From Citrifermentans bemidjiense Bem (GTDB lineage: Bacteria; Desulfobacterota; Desulfuromonadia; Geobacterales; Geobacteraceae): DNA of 64,000 nt. The stretch is taken from the NCBI RefSeq assembly GCF_000020725.1, contig NC_011146.1, positions 3,471,501 to 3,535,500 of the forward strand. Reading direction: 5' to 3'. The translations under genes and the position numbers were made by a program. How positions within the stretch are numbered: the stretch's first letter is position 1; each line of letters opens with the position of its first letter. The notes below the pieces were generated by a model, which was not told the origin of the DNA, searched no databases, and saw only the letters and a program-made list of their open reading frames with translations. This document shows positions 36,528 to 46,411 of the stretch, piece after piece.

Positions 36528-38015
36528 TTATTCTCTTGCCGGTGCCGGCAGGCTGGCCACAAGCCTCAGCGAGACGGTAAGTTCGTCAAGCTGGAAGTGC
36601 GGCTTCAAAAAAGCGACGGCGCGGTAGGCACCGGGCTTGGCGGGATCTTCGAAAACCTCCACCCGGGCCTCCCGCAGTGGGTAGCGCGATTTCATCTCCT
36701 GGCCGGCGTCGTCGTCCAGAAGCACGTAGTTGCTGATCCAGCGGTTGAGGTAGTCCTCCACGTTCTTCCTGGTGTCGAAGCTGCCGACCTTGTCGCGCAT
36801 CAGCGCCTTCAGGTAATGCGCGAATCGCGAGACGGCGAGAATGTACTGCAACTGCGCCGAGAGCCTTGCGTTCGCGTTGGCCGCATCGGAGTCGTAGCTC
36901 TTGGGACGGTGTGCGCTTTGGGCGCTGAAGAACGCGGCGTTGTCGGTCCCTTTGCAATGGACCAGCGGGATGAAGCCCAGGTCCGCCAGCTCCTTTTCGC
37001 GCCGGTCGGTGATGGCAATCTCAGCCGGGCACTTGTGGGCTACTTCCCCTTCCCCCGTTTTGAAGCAGTGCACCGGCAGGTCGCTCACAAGACCGCCACC
37101 TTCCACTCCCCTGATCGCCGCGGTCCAGCCGTATTTCGCGAAAGCTTCGGTCACCCGTTCGGCCAGACAATAGGCTGCATTGCCCCAGAGATAATTGCCG
37201 TGTTCGGTGCCGTCCACATCCTCATTGAACTGGAATAGTTCAGCCGGATCGGCGTCGGGTCCGTAGGGGAGCCGCATCAGCACCCGGGGGAGGCAAAGGG
37301 CCACGTAACGGGCGTCCTCCGAGATGCGGAAGGATTTCCACTTGGCGTATTCCGGCCCTTGAAAGATCTTGGCCAAGTCCCTGGGCCGGTCGAGTTCGCC
37401 GAAGGTCTCCATGTTGAACAGGGAAGGAGACGCTGCGGTCAATAACGGTGCGTGCGCGGCAGCCGCGACCTCGGATATCCGTGTCAAAAGCGAAAGATCC
37501 TGCGGCGTGTTGCCGAATTCGAAGTCACCCACCAGGCAACCGTAGGAAGCCCCGCCGTAGCTGCCGAACTCCTCCTCGTACACCTTCTTGAACAGGGCGG
37601 ACTGATCGAACTCTGCCGCTTTCTCCATGTCCTGCACTAGGTCCCGGCGCGAGACGTTCAGAACCCTGATCTTCAGGTTGGCTCCAGTCTCGCTTTGGTG
37701 CACGAGATGGTCAAGGCCGCGCCAGGAGGCTTCCAACCTCTGGAATTCGGGATGGTGGATGATCTCGTTAACCTGCGCGGAGATGAGCGCGTCCAGTTGG
37801 GCGATCCTCTGGTTGATCATCTGTTCCGTGTCGCGGCTCACCGTCATCCCCCCCTCAAGGACCTGCTGCGCCAGTTCGCCCACAAGGTCCACTGCATGCT
37901 CACGGCGACAGACGCCGCGGGCAAGTCGCCCTTCCTGGATTATCAGCTCCAGCAGGCCTCCCGCAGGTAGCGGCTCCGCGTACAGTACTTCCGGTTCCCT
38001 ATCTTGCTCTCCCAT
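36528..38015 (-). CDS. tssC: T6SS sheath large subunit TssC
   Basis: A 495-aa sheath protein. LDALISAQVNEIIHHPEFQRLEASWRGL, SLFKKVYEEEFG-like, YGCLVGDFEF, AASPSLF, RFAHYLKALMRDKVGSF and the NxVLxDD strand are family landmarks. GGGGGATC precedes the ATG. It is directly downstream of tssB. Confidence 0.97.
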   Translation of the reverse strand: MGEQDREPEVLYAEPLPAGGLLELIIQEGRLARGVCRREHAVDLVGELAQQVLEGGMTVSRDTEQMINQRIAQLDALISAQVNEIIHHPEFQRLEASWRGLDHLVHQSETGANLKIRVLNVSRRDLVQDMEKAAEFDQSALFKKVYEEEFGSYGGASYGCLVGDFEFGNTPQDLSLLTRISEVAAAAHAPLLTAASPSLFNMETFGELDRPRDLAKIFQGPEYAKWKSFRISEDARYVALCLPRVLMRLPYGPDADPAELFQFNEDVDGTEHGNYLWGNAAYCLAERVTEAFAKYGWTAAIRGVEGGGLVSDLPVHCFKTGEGEVAHKCPAEIAITDRREKELADLGFIPLVHCKGTDNAAFFSAQSAHRPKSYDSDAANANARLSAQLQYILAVSRFAHYLKALMRDKVGSFDTRKNVEDYLNRWISNYVLLDDDAGQEMKSRYPLREARVEVFEDPAKPGAYRAVAFLKPHFQLDELTVSLRLVASLPAPARE

Positions 38016-38026
38016 GATCCCCCCCT

Positions 38027-38557
38027 TTATCCGGCGCTCTCAGTGTCTGGTTCCTTGGCGCACTTCGCCTCCTCACAGATGAGTTTCAGCGCATCCGGGC
38101 TGGACAGCGCCTCCTGCAGCAACTGTTCGAGCCGGTCGTTGCCGTCGAGCCTCGCAAGCAGATCCGAGAGCCTCTTCCGCGCCTCGACCAGTCTTCGGAG
38201 CGGCTCCACCTGCAGGGCCACCTTCTCTGGATGAAAGTCATCGAGAGTTGTGAAACTAAGGTCGACGGCGAGTTGGGAGCCGTCTTCCACCAGCCGGTTC
38301 GGAACCCGGAATGCCGCTCTCGGCCGCATCCCCTCCAGGACCGAATCGATGTTGTCGCGGTCGACTTCCACGAAGCTCCTCTCCTTCAGCCTCGGCAGGG
38401 GTTGATCCCGCTTCCCCGACAGGTCGGCAAGCACCCCCACCACGAAAGGAATCTCCTTCATCTCGATGCCGCCCCCGGTCTCCACGTCGTAGGTGATGCG
38501 GACACGGGGCGCCCGCACGCGTTCCAACTTGTGTTGCAGGCTCTCGGACTTTGCCAT
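38027..38557 (-). CDS. tssB: T6SS sheath small subunit TssB
   Basis: A 176-aa protein with LERVRAPRVRITYDVETGG, EIPFVVGVLADLSG, FVEVDRDNIDSVLEGMRPR and FTTLDDFHPEKVALQVEPLRRL, all in family order. GGAGAG precedes the ATG. Forms the contractile sheath with TssC. Confidence 0.97.
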   Translation of the reverse strand: MAKSESLQHKLERVRAPRVRITYDVETGGGIEMKEIPFVVGVLADLSGKRDQPLPRLKERSFVEVDRDNIDSVLEGMRPRAAFRVPNRLVEDGSQLAVDLSFTTLDDFHPEKVALQVEPLRRLVEARKRLSDLLARLDGNDRLEQLLQEALSSPDALKLICEEAKCAKEPDTESAG

Positions 38558-38581
38558 GGTCTCTCCTTTTGTTTGTTGAAT

Positions 38582-39901
38582 TCAGATCCGGTAAGGGATC
38601 CCCTTGGTGACGTCGAGGGAACAGATCCGTTTGAACAGGACCCGCGACAAGGTTAGGTCTTCATCCGGAAGCTCGCCCGCCTGCAGGCACTGGTAGTAGG
38701 CGTGCAGTACCTCCGCGATCCACACCGGCGACTCCCAACGCTCCAGCTTCAACTCCTCGATCATGTCGTGCAACTCCTCCACTATCGGCCTGGCCAGATC
38801 CCCCCTTCCTGCTTTCAGGCAGAGCTTCACCATCAGGAGGCGGATCCGGTTGCGGTCTCTGGTGGATTCGCAGCTGTTGCTGGTGTAAAGCAGCATGGTC
38901 AGCGCCTGTTCGAGATGTCCCGCCTCCAGCAGGGCGAGCCCTTCACCCCAAAGCGAGCTCTCCTGTTGCTGCGCAGCGCCGGGACGGGATACGCCGGCGA
39001 TGCCGTCTGGCTGCCTGAGCGCCGGCGGCGCCACCTCTGCTGTTTCCTTCTCTTCCGTCCCCTGTACTTCGCTGCCTTTTGCTTCAGGCTCATTTGCCTG
39101 GGGAGGAGATTCGACGCCGTAGCACTTCCTTGCCAGCATCTGGCAACTGTTCATGGCCGCCCCCAAAGCGGCCAGGCTCGGTGCCGGCGCGGGGAACCAC
39201 TTCGCCTCGACCCCCCATTCCAGCCCCTGCAGGCTCTCTTCGCAGCGTTTGAGGCTTTCCAGAAGCTGCTCTGAAAAGGTGCCGCGAGATTTTTCCACTG
39301 CGGCATCGAATTCCTCGGCGGTGAGCCCTCCCTCCGAAATGCGCGCATCCCGGCGCTGCTTCCATTCCTCCTCCACTTCGCCGTAACTGTTCCTGGTCTC
39401 GGCCTCATAGCCGACACGGCGGGACTCCTCCCATTTGAGACAGGAGTAACCCGGCGTCACCAAAGGGTCAGTGAGAGGGATCCTTTTTAGCTGCGTGGCC
39501 ACCTTCTCGTTCAGAAAGTCCAACGGAGCTGCCCGGTATTCCAGGTCCTCGTCCCCGCTTACCGGGTAAAAGCAATCCCAGTATCTTCCCATCAGTTCCT
39601 TGAGCAGGCGCAACCCCGCATCCAAACCGGGAAAACCGTCGACCACGATAAGCGACTCGCAAAGCCAGACCGCTATCTGCAGGTCTTTGCTCTTGGTGGA
39701 AAGGGCGGCGACGCAGAGCTTGATCACCTTGTTCCAGTCGGCAGCCTTTACATCATGGCGCCAGTCCCCGAGCGCTACGGCATCATCGCTTCTGCGGGCC
39801 TCCATTATCTCCTCGTAGAAGGTTGTGTAGCGCAGATCGCTTCCCGCCGGCGCTTCCGTGCTGATGGGGGCCAGCAGTTCGTCCACTGTTACGTCTTGCA
39901 T
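38582..39901 (-). CDS. tssA: T6SS assembly protein TssA
   Basis: A 439-aa assembly factor. The N-terminal ImpA domain has LLAPISTEAPAGSDLRY and ADWNKVIKLCVAALSTKSKDLQIAVWL; the middle is charged and low in complexity (about 265-300); the C-terminal part (from SSLWGEGLALLEAG) is helical like the VasJ-type extension. GAGGAGAC precedes the ATG. Confidence 0.95.
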   Translation of the reverse strand: MQDVTVDELLAPISTEAPAGSDLRYTTFYEEIMEARRSDDAVALGDWRHDVKAADWNKVIKLCVAALSTKSKDLQIAVWLCESLIVVDGFPGLDAGLRLLKELMGRYWDCFYPVSGDEDLEYRAAPLDFLNEKVATQLKRIPLTDPLVTPGYSCLKWEESRRVGYEAETRNSYGEVEEEWKQRRDARISEGGLTAEEFDAAVEKSRGTFSEQLLESLKRCEESLQGLEWGVEAKWFPAPAPSLAALGAAMNSCQMLARKCYGVESPPQANEPEAKGSEVQGTEEKETAEVAPPALRQPDGIAGVSRPGAAQQQESSLWGEGLALLEAGHLEQALTMLLYTSNSCESTRDRNRIRLLMVKLCLKAGRGDLARPIVEELHDMIEELKLERWESPVWIAEVLHAYYQCLQAGELPDEDLTLSRVLFKRICSLDVTKGIPYRI

Positions 39902-39911
39902 GACAGTCTCC

Positions 39912-42900
39912 TCAATCCCAGCACTCCGCTACCTTCTGGGGTACCCGTCCGGGGAGCGTCTCCCCTTGCCCTTCAAAGATGTCGCCGGCGCCGAAGATCT
40001 GGTAGTTCACCCTGATGAAGCGGACCCCCATTTTCTCCAAAGCCTCGCGTTCGGCTGGAAAGTGGCTGGGGTAAAAGGTGTGCCTGCCGCCGGGGAAATC
40101 TTTAAGGAATGCGGCAAACCCGCGGGTCCCGGAATAACGCCTGGTGAGGACCGTGTCGCCGATATCGATGTGGAACAGCACGTCGCCGCAACTGTCGGGC
40201 GACCAGACGAAGGGCCTGCTCACGGGGTAGTTCATGTTGGAGATCACCTGCGAACCGGCCGCGCATTGCAGTTCGAGCCGGGTCCCCTGCGGCTTCACGC
40301 GCGCCTCAGCGTTGGCGTCGGTGGGAAGCCCCTTGATGGTGACCTGGTAGCTCCCCCTTGAGGGGGCGGAGGCAGCGATCTTCGTTTTCGCTCCTTTGGC
40401 CAGGAAGGCATAGAACTCGGTGCTGAAGGGAACCGCACCCCCCAGGGCGGACCGGGCATAGTAACCGCGTCCGGGGCTCCACCCGAGAAATGGATCAGCG
40501 AACTGGCCGACATAACGCCAGACAGGGCCGTCCTTGCCCAAGAGGTATTGCAGCGTCTGGGCGTCGTTTGCCCCCTGCACTTCCTTCAGCACTTTCTCTT
40601 CCCACTGGGCCTGCAGCTCGCAAGCGGTCTCCATCCTGACGAAGGTCCCGTAAAAGGCGATGGGCCCGGAAACCAGTCGCAAGAAAGTGTCGTCGCCATC
40701 GGCCTGGATCAGGAGGGCGTTTAGCCTCTGAGCGGCATCGGCGGCAAGGAAAAGAGGAGACTTGCTTTGTTCCTGAGTGTTGGCGAACGCCTCCCGCGCC
40801 ATCTGGAGCGCGAGCGATCTTGATTTTGCGACAGGGGCAACGCGAGCCAACGCATCAAGATATTCCCTGGTCACATCGGCGCCCTGAACCCCGTCCGGAC
40901 CGCTACCCTTCCTGGTTGCCAACCTCTGCAGGCGGCCGGCTACGCCGTCGGCCGCGGGTGCCATTGAGGCTGCGACGCCGGCAGCAGGTCCCGCTGCCCT
41001 TAACAGCTGGAAACGGTACATCTGCATCACCCAGGGGGGAAGATGGCCGGCGCCGGCCAGAGGCTGAAGTTCCGCCAGGGCCCTCCTCATGAAACTGAGG
41101 TACGGACCTTTGTCACTCGCCATGTTGGCAGCGACATAGCGCCACTCCTTGGGCGCCACCAGGCGCTGGTCCCCTTTGGGGAATTCCCAGGCGAACCGCT
41201 GCCACGCGGTGAAACAGGCGGCGCGGTACCTAGCCTCGAATTCTCCCTTCTCCCTAGCCAGTATCCCCGGCTCGGGATGAGCGGCAGCTATCTGAGCGAG
41301 CATCGAGCGGATCCGCTCGCTTCCTTTGGCAGTCAGCGACGGGGGGATCGCCGGCTCTTGCGGCAGCGGCCGTGACCCGCCCCAAAACTGCTGCAGCGTT
41401 ATCGCCGCCTCGGGGTGCAGGCGGTCCACGAACTCCAAAAGCCAGGAAAGGTCGCTTCCCTTCACGAGGTAGGCCTGTTTCAGCAGCAATTGCAGCCACT
41501 CCAGCTCCTTGTTGATCCCTTCGCGATCGGCGCGCCAATTGAGGTAGTCGAGGTAGAGGTTTCCAAAGGCGGGGCCGCCGGCTTGCTGGGGCAGCAATAT
41601 CAACGGGTAGTCGGGGAGCGGCCGTGACGCCAGCAGTTGCGAGTTCTCCCCTTCGAGCCGAGCCTTCAGCAAATTGCAGCGTCGGCTGAGGTGCATCACG
41701 CAGGTTCCAAAGAGCTGGTCCGGGGTACTGGGGGAAAAACTGGAAACGGTATCGGCAAGGCTGCGGTCGAAAAAAACCAGGAAGCGGTCGCGGAAGCCGC
41801 TGCAAAAGCGGGCTTTAAGCTCCAACTCGATCTCTTTGCTGCGATTGAGGCCAAACCGCGGGACCCACCACTCCCGGTTCTGCTGCTCGACCTCGGAAAT
41901 CATGCCGCTCAAACGTCCCATTGCCGGCAAATCAATCGGGACCGTTCCCTGCAGTTCCTGCGTGCGCGACACCAGCTGTGACGCGTCCCGAATCACCCTT
42001 ATGTTTTTCGCGAAGGAATAGCTCAGCATCAGGCACAATGCGAGTCCGGTCAGGCCCCACCCAGTGAGTGCCCAATTAAGCACCACCCTCTGCCGTTTTA
42101 GGGCCTGCGCTCCCGGAGCCCACAGCCCCCGGTCGCCAGGGAGAACCTTCTCGAAAAACTCATGCAGGAAAAGCGGATGTGCGGATGGGGAAGGCTCGCC
42201 GGACGCCAGCGGGGTTTTCGCAGGGTTGGCGCTGCAAAAGTAGATGCCGCGCAGCAGGGGCGTCTCCTGGTAGTGGTTTGCCCCGAATGCCGCCTGCACG
42301 AAGGCGTTCAGCGGAGCGTACAGGCCCCGGATCCGGTCGGGGAGCAGCAAGCTCGCGGCGCCGGCTCCAGCTTCCCTGTGCTGCAAAAGGATCAGGCGCA
42401 GGCGCCTCAACGCTTCGTCGAGCCCCAGGGAGAAACGTTCCATGAACAGGGACAGGCCGGTCGACAGTTCCTCCTTCGCCAGCCCCATGGGCTGATTGAG
42501 CGTCGAGGCGGGGAGTGCCGCGCAAAACGGCTCCATCCCCTCGATCAGGTCGGATTTGGTGATCAGGAGGTAGACCGGGAAGTTGATCCCGAGCAGGCGG
42601 ATCATTTCATCGATTCGAGCTCGCAGCGCACGCGCATAGTTCTCCAGTTCCTCTTGCGCCCCCCTTGCCAGTTTGTCCGCGGGGAGGGTCAGGATCACGC
42701 CGTTGAGAGGATCTTCGTGCCGGTATTTCTTCAACAGCCACAGAAGCCGGCGCCACTCCGCATCGTCTCGCTCCGCTGCCGCCGGGACGGCGTATCTCCC
42801 GGCTGTGTCCAGCAGCACCCCCTGGTCGTAGAACACCCAGCGGCAACTGCTGGTCGGCGCCGTACCCTGCTCCGTCCCGGGGAATGGGGAGCAAAGCCGG

Positions 42901-43313
42901 GCGTCCTTGAGGGCGGCACTCTTTCCGGATCCCGCCTCGCCAAGTACCAGGAACCAGGGGAGCACGTAGAGCGGGTTTCCCTCCCGGCTCAGGTGCGACC
43001 GCCGCAAGATCTCCAGCCCGCCCGCCCAGTGCTGCTGCAGGTCGGCGAGCGGATCCTGCGCCTCCCCTTCCTTGCCTGGTTGCGGAGGGTTCACCGCTGC
43101 GGGCGCCTGCCGCCGGCCCCTCGCCAGGAGCACCCCCTTTTTGATCAGAACCAAAGTCCCCCACAGGGCAAGGGCAAAAAACGGTAAAAAGGCGCCGATA
43201 CGCCAGGACCAGGTGAGGAGCGGAAACATCACGAACGCGATCACCAGGAAAGGGCAAAAGGCGGAGGCGAAAAGGACGTACTTGCAGCAGATGAGGATGG
43301 TCTCTTTCTTCAA
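39912..43313 (-). CDS. tssM: T6SS membrane complex protein TssM (IcmF)
   Basis: A 1133-aa inner-membrane and periplasmic core protein. Two membrane helices (about 12-30 and 40-57), a cytoplasmic NTPase-like domain with Walker A GEAGSGKS (125-132), a third helix (about 415-435) and a large periplasmic part ending with the TssJ-binding C-terminus are seen. The start is a TTG chosen because AGGAGGTG lies just upstream and no ATG begins the family N-terminus. Confidence 0.96.
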   Translation of the reverse strand: MKKETILICCKYVLFASAFCPFLVIAFVMFPLLTWSWRIGAFLPFFALALWGTLVLIKKGVLLARGRRQAPAAVNPPQPGKEGEAQDPLADLQQHWAGGLEILRRSHLSREGNPLYVLPWFLVLGEAGSGKSAALKDARLCSPFPGTEQGTAPTSSCRWVFYDQGVLLDTAGRYAVPAAAERDDAEWRRLLWLLKKYRHEDPLNGVILTLPADKLARGAQEELENYARALRARIDEMIRLLGINFPVYLLITKSDLIEGMEPFCAALPASTLNQPMGLAKEELSTGLSLFMERFSLGLDEALRRLRLILLQHREAGAGAASLLLPDRIRGLYAPLNAFVQAAFGANHYQETPLLRGIYFCSANPAKTPLASGEPSPSAHPLFLHEFFEKVLPGDRGLWAPGAQALKRQRVVLNWALTGWGLTGLALCLMLSYSFAKNIRVIRDASQLVSRTQELQGTVPIDLPAMGRLSGMISEVEQQNREWWVPRFGLNRSKEIELELKARFCSGFRDRFLVFFDRSLADTVSSFSPSTPDQLFGTCVMHLSRRCNLLKARLEGENSQLLASRPLPDYPLILLPQQAGGPAFGNLYLDYLNWRADREGINKELEWLQLLLKQAYLVKGSDLSWLLEFVDRLHPEAAITLQQFWGGSRPLPQEPAIPPSLTAKGSERIRSMLAQIAAAHPEPGILAREKGEFEARYRAACFTAWQRFAWEFPKGDQRLVAPKEWRYVAANMASDKGPYLSFMRRALAELQPLAGAGHLPPWVMQMYRFQLLRAAGPAAGVAASMAPAADGVAGRLQRLATRKGSGPDGVQGADVTREYLDALARVAPVAKSRSLALQMAREAFANTQEQSKSPLFLAADAAQRLNALLIQADGDDTFLRLVSGPIAFYGTFVRMETACELQAQWEEKVLKEVQGANDAQTLQYLLGKDGPVWRYVGQFADPFLGWSPGRGYYARSALGGAVPFSTEFYAFLAKGAKTKIAASAPSRGSYQVTIKGLPTDANAEARVKPQGTRLELQCAAGSQVISNMNYPVSRPFVWSPDSCGDVLFHIDIGDTVLTRRYSGTRGFAAFLKDFPGGRHTFYPSHFPAEREALEKMGVRFIRVNYQIFGAGDIFEGQGETLPGRVPQKVAECWD

Positions 43314-43328
43314 GATGCACCTCCTCTC

Positions 43329-43988
43329 CTAGAGGACCGGAAGTACCAGGCCGTTTAACAGGTAGCGGTAAATGAGAAACAGCGCCACGAACAGGATGAT
43401 GGGTGCTGCGACCAGCATCGCGGTCAGCGGGGAAATTCCAGAGGGAGCCTTAAGTGCCGCACTCTCACGGCCGGGAGCACGGGCACCCGGGAAAAGCTCC
43501 CCCTGCTCCAGCGACGGGATGCCGGCCGGGGTCCCGAGCAGCAACTTCAGGTTCTCTTGTTGCAGATGTTCCAGCTTGGCCTCGTCTCCTGGCCCGATAT
43601 AGCGCCCCTTGAAGCCAAGGGCGAGGCAGAGGTAATAGACTTCCCGCACCTCGCCCCGCGCCCCCAGCGCCTGCAGCCGTTCGAAGAGCTCCACCCCCGC
43701 CTCGGTGGTGCGGTAATAAAGCCGCTGCAGTTGCTCCCGCTGCCAGAGCTGCTTGTCCCTCCAGTCGGAACCTAAGAGCGTCTCGTCGACCCAGGAGCAG
43801 ACCGCAAAGCGGGCCAGGTCGAACTCGTCGCTCGGGACCGCTTCCTTGTCGCAGGCCTGCTCCGCCTGCAGCAGCAACTGCGCAATATCCCCCTTTACCT
43901 CCTGGTAACTGCGGGGCGTGTCGCGGCAAGCGGCGCGGAAGTCGACCACGAAAGCTATGAGCGGCATGAAAGAGTCGATCAATCGCAT
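43329..43988 (-). CDS. tssL: T6SS membrane protein TssL (DotU/IcmH)
   Basis: A 219-aa protein with a cytoplasmic helical domain (LLLQAEQACD, ARFAVCSWVDETLLGSDW, EVYYLCLALGFKGRY) and one C-terminal membrane helix (about 190-212). This is the short TssL form without a peptidoglycan-binding extension. GGAGGATGCGCC precedes the ATG. It is 21 bp after tssK. Confidence 0.95.
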   Translation of the reverse strand: MRLIDSFMPLIAFVVDFRAACRDTPRSYQEVKGDIAQLLLQAEQACDKEAVPSDEFDLARFAVCSWVDETLLGSDWRDKQLWQREQLQRLYYRTTEAGVELFERLQALGARGEVREVYYLCLALGFKGRYIGPGDEAKLEHLQQENLKLLLGTPAGIPSLEQGELFPGARAPGRESAALKAPSGISPLTAMLVAAPIILFVALFLIYRYLLNGLVLPVL

Positions 43989-44008
43989 GGCGCATCCTCC
44001 CGGGTCCC

Positions 44009-45403
44009 CTAGGACCTGGCAACGATCATGACCTGCACTTCTAGGTCAGCTGGGGCCTGGTCCCAGCTGAGGGCGATGTTGTTCCACTTCTGCACCAGCT
44101 TCCACTGATCGCAGCGGCTGTCTATGCTGAAAAAGAGGGAGGTCGAGCGGTGCGGCAGTTCGCGGGGGGGATCGGGAATATACTCCAGGGCGATCCCCGG
44201 GAGCGCCTGGGAGATCAGCAGCGGCAGCCGTTCGCGTGCGGTCAATTTCGCTGCGGTCGCGACCGAAGCCAGGACGAGTTTCGGATCCTCGTTCGTATTC
44301 AGCACCAGGTAAAACCTGCTGTGACCCTGGAAGTGCGCGGGCTTGAGATCGGAGGCGAACCAGGTCCCGTCGAAGGCGAGGGTCAGGGCGTATTCCGGCC
44401 CCGCGGTCACCTCGTTCAGCAACTGGACGATGAGATCACGGGCCAGCCGAAAGCTCCACGCCAGCTCTTGGTGCCGGTACTGCGGCATGAGCCTTCCCCC
44501 GTCGGCTACGGACTCACCGAAGGCACCGATGCTCTCCGAGAAGCAGGTGAGTTCCGCGGCGAGCTCCCCCAAAAGCCCGTAAACCTGCCAAGGGTGAACC
44601 TCAACCGCCTCGATCCAGTGGCTAAGCCTGGCGAGGTGCCGGCTCACGGTTCTGAGGGCTAGGAGGAAGACCAGATCCTTGGAACCGAACTCGGCCGCCT
44701 GAATGCCGCGTTCCTTCTTGTATCCCTCCAGCCAGCGGCAGCGTGAGGCCAGCTGTTCCCGGATTTCCTGGAGCAGGTCGAGGAGCGCGGGTGAGCCCGC
44801 CAGGGTGATGCAGGGGGGGATAAAGTCACGGGAAGGCACGGCAGTTTCGCCGCGCAGCGCGAGCCGGGCGACAGGGATGAGCAGGTAATCCCCCAACGAC
44901 TCCAACTCGCTCTCCCAGAAAAGCTGCAGGGCCAAGGCCATCTGCCGCACCTCCGCCTGAGCCCCCCCTGCGTGGAGATCGGCACGGGGCGGGGCGTCTG
45001 AGTCGGCAACGAACCGCGTAGCGACCTTGGAGAGGGGGTCGCCAGGGAGCAAGGTGGCGACGTTATGGCCGGCGGGGCTCCACTTTTTCAGGCCAAGGTA
45101 GACGGTGCAGGAATCCCTTCCCGCCAGTGCCACTTCCAGGACCGGCCTGGACTCGACCCGCGCGTTATCTGGGACGACGGCATAGGTGCCGTCGGGAAAA
45201 AGGAAGGCGCCGGAGATTTCGAGGCTAGGTATCCCGCCGGCCGTGCACCTGATCTCCATCCGTTGCACGCCCCAAAAGTCCGGCATGAGGCACAACTGGT
45301 ACGGAGCCAGTTGCGACTGCAACGAGCGCTCTGACAACTGGAAATGCTGGGGCCGCAGAAACAGCCCCTGGTGCCAGAATACGGGCCTCTCGATTGGCAT
45401 CAT
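44009..45403 (-). CDS. tssK: T6SS baseplate protein TssK
   Basis: A 464-aa baseplate-membrane adaptor. RPVFWHQGLFLRPQHFQ at the N-terminus, LPDFWG-like, GDYLLIPVARL, the IREQLASRCRWLEGYK helix and TAGPEYALTLAFDGTWF match the family. The ATG overlaps the tssJ stop (ATGA), which selects this start over a 79-residue upstream extension. Confidence 0.96.
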   Translation of the reverse strand: MMPIERPVFWHQGLFLRPQHFQLSERSLQSQLAPYQLCLMPDFWGVQRMEIRCTAGGIPSLEISGAFLFPDGTYAVVPDNARVESRPVLEVALAGRDSCTVYLGLKKWSPAGHNVATLLPGDPLSKVATRFVADSDAPPRADLHAGGAQAEVRQMALALQLFWESELESLGDYLLIPVARLALRGETAVPSRDFIPPCITLAGSPALLDLLQEIREQLASRCRWLEGYKKERGIQAAEFGSKDLVFLLALRTVSRHLARLSHWIEAVEVHPWQVYGLLGELAAELTCFSESIGAFGESVADGGRLMPQYRHQELAWSFRLARDLIVQLLNEVTAGPEYALTLAFDGTWFASDLKPAHFQGHSRFYLVLNTNEDPKLVLASVATAAKLTARERLPLLISQALPGIALEYIPDPPRELPHRSTSLFFSIDSRCDQWKLVQKWNNIALSWDQAPADLEVQVMIVARS

Positions 45404-45888
45404 TTCACCCTCACCTGTCCTATTTCCTGTGCCCCCAGTTCGATACGGAGCACGCTCTCCCTCTGGTCCTCCGGAATCGTCGCGAGCGCGGTCATCTTCT
45501 TTTTGCCTGTGCTGTAGTAGCCGGTAGCTATTCCGAGGTACCGTGCGCCGTTTCCCCTCTCGGCAATCTCTTTCAGTTCCTGCCCAGGCTGCACCACCAC
45601 CTGCCGTACGTGCACCACCGTCCCGTCGAACCTGCCGCATTCAAGAAGTTTCGGCATCCCCTCGGTTCCCTGGGCCAGCCGCGTGAAGCTGTCGGCATCG
45701 CTTAACTGGTAGAGGCAAAGCACGAGCGCATGTGAGTTTTTCTCATAGCGGTTCAGTTGAGGGTCCGCCGCTATTTCGAACAGGACCGAGTCCTTCGAAT
45801 CACTTCCCCGCGCGCCGACCGTTCCGCCGCCGGTCGAGCAACCGACACCAATTAAAGCCAGCAGCACCGCAACAAGCATTCTTTTCAT
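45400..45888 (-). CDS. tssJ: T6SS outer-membrane lipoprotein TssJ
   Basis: A 162-aa lipoprotein with lipobox LIGVGC (Cys17 after a short hydrophobic segment). The mature part has LVLCLYQLSDADSFTRLAQG and IEARGxxARYLGIATGYYS-like strands typical of TssJ. The ATG at 45888 has GGAG five bases upstream; a GTG two codons earlier is possible. First gene of the T6SS operon, so the promoter is in the 276-bp gap to tatA. Confidence 0.93.
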   Translation of the reverse strand: MKRMLVAVLLALIGVGCSTGGGTVGARGSDSKDSVLFEIAADPQLNRYEKNSHALVLCLYQLSDADSFTRLAQGTEGMPKLLECGRFDGTVVHVRQVVVQPGQELKEIAERGNGARYLGIATGYYSTGKKKMTALATIPEDQRESVLRIELGAQEIGQVRVK

Positions 45889-46164
45889 GATCACTCCATC
45901 AGCCGTTTCCCAATGGGAACAGGACCCCTACCCATAGAGGAATAAACGCTGTATTTTCGGTAGCTTGAAAGACAACCGGAGTTCCGCCCCCGACGACAGA
46001 CAAGATTAACATAATTTTATTAAGTGCAAACTTCGCGGAGACAAATTTTATTTTTGGCCGGAAGGGATCGGAACGGACAGATTCTGCTGCCTCAACGCGC
46101 ACTAATTGTGATATAAACGGTGCTGTCTCAGAAACCACATGAGAAGGCAATCGGGAGGTCTCAA
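45889..46164. other. Divergent promoter region of the T6SS operon and tatA
   Basis: This 276-bp gap between divergent genes is AT-rich at its centre and must carry both promoters. A small TTCCC-AAT-GGGAA dyad (45907-45919) lies in the presumed tssJ leader. I found no convincing sigma54 site or other operator. Confidence 0.45.
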
Positions 46165-46362
46165 ATGTTTGGATTCGGCATGCCGGAGCTCATCGTCATT
46201 CTGGTCATCCTGCTGGTGGTTTTCGGCCCCGGCAAACTCCCGCAGTTGGGGGCATCGTTGGGAGGGGCAATCAGGAACTTCAAGAAGGCTCAAAATGAAG
46301 ACGGCAAGGTGATAAACCCGTCGGACGAAGGGAAGCAGGACCAGGCCAGAAAGGATCAGTAG
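46165..46362 (+). CDS. tatA: Twin-arginine translocase subunit TatA/TatE
   Basis: A 65-aa membrane protein. A short transmembrane helix ([15 protein letters not shown]) is followed by [10 protein letters not shown] and an amphipathic helix with [10 protein letters not shown], then a charged tail. This is the TatA layout. GGGAGG lies six bases before the ATG. It is followed by mobB; Tat exports folded cofactor enzymes, including molybdoenzymes, so the pairing is logical. Confidence 0.95.
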   Translation: MFGFGMPELIVILVILLVVFGPGKLPQLGASLGGAIRNFKKAQNEDGKVINPSDEGKQDQARKDQ

Positions 46363-46411
46363 CCTTTGCGGCCGGCCAGGGAATCCGGGCTTAGCCCATG
46401 GAGGAGTGTTG

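Noticed and set aside
45889-46164. Sigma54 promoter for the T6SS operon
   Set aside because: A TGCAA half-site exists near 46025 but no matching GGCAC-type element at the right spacing.
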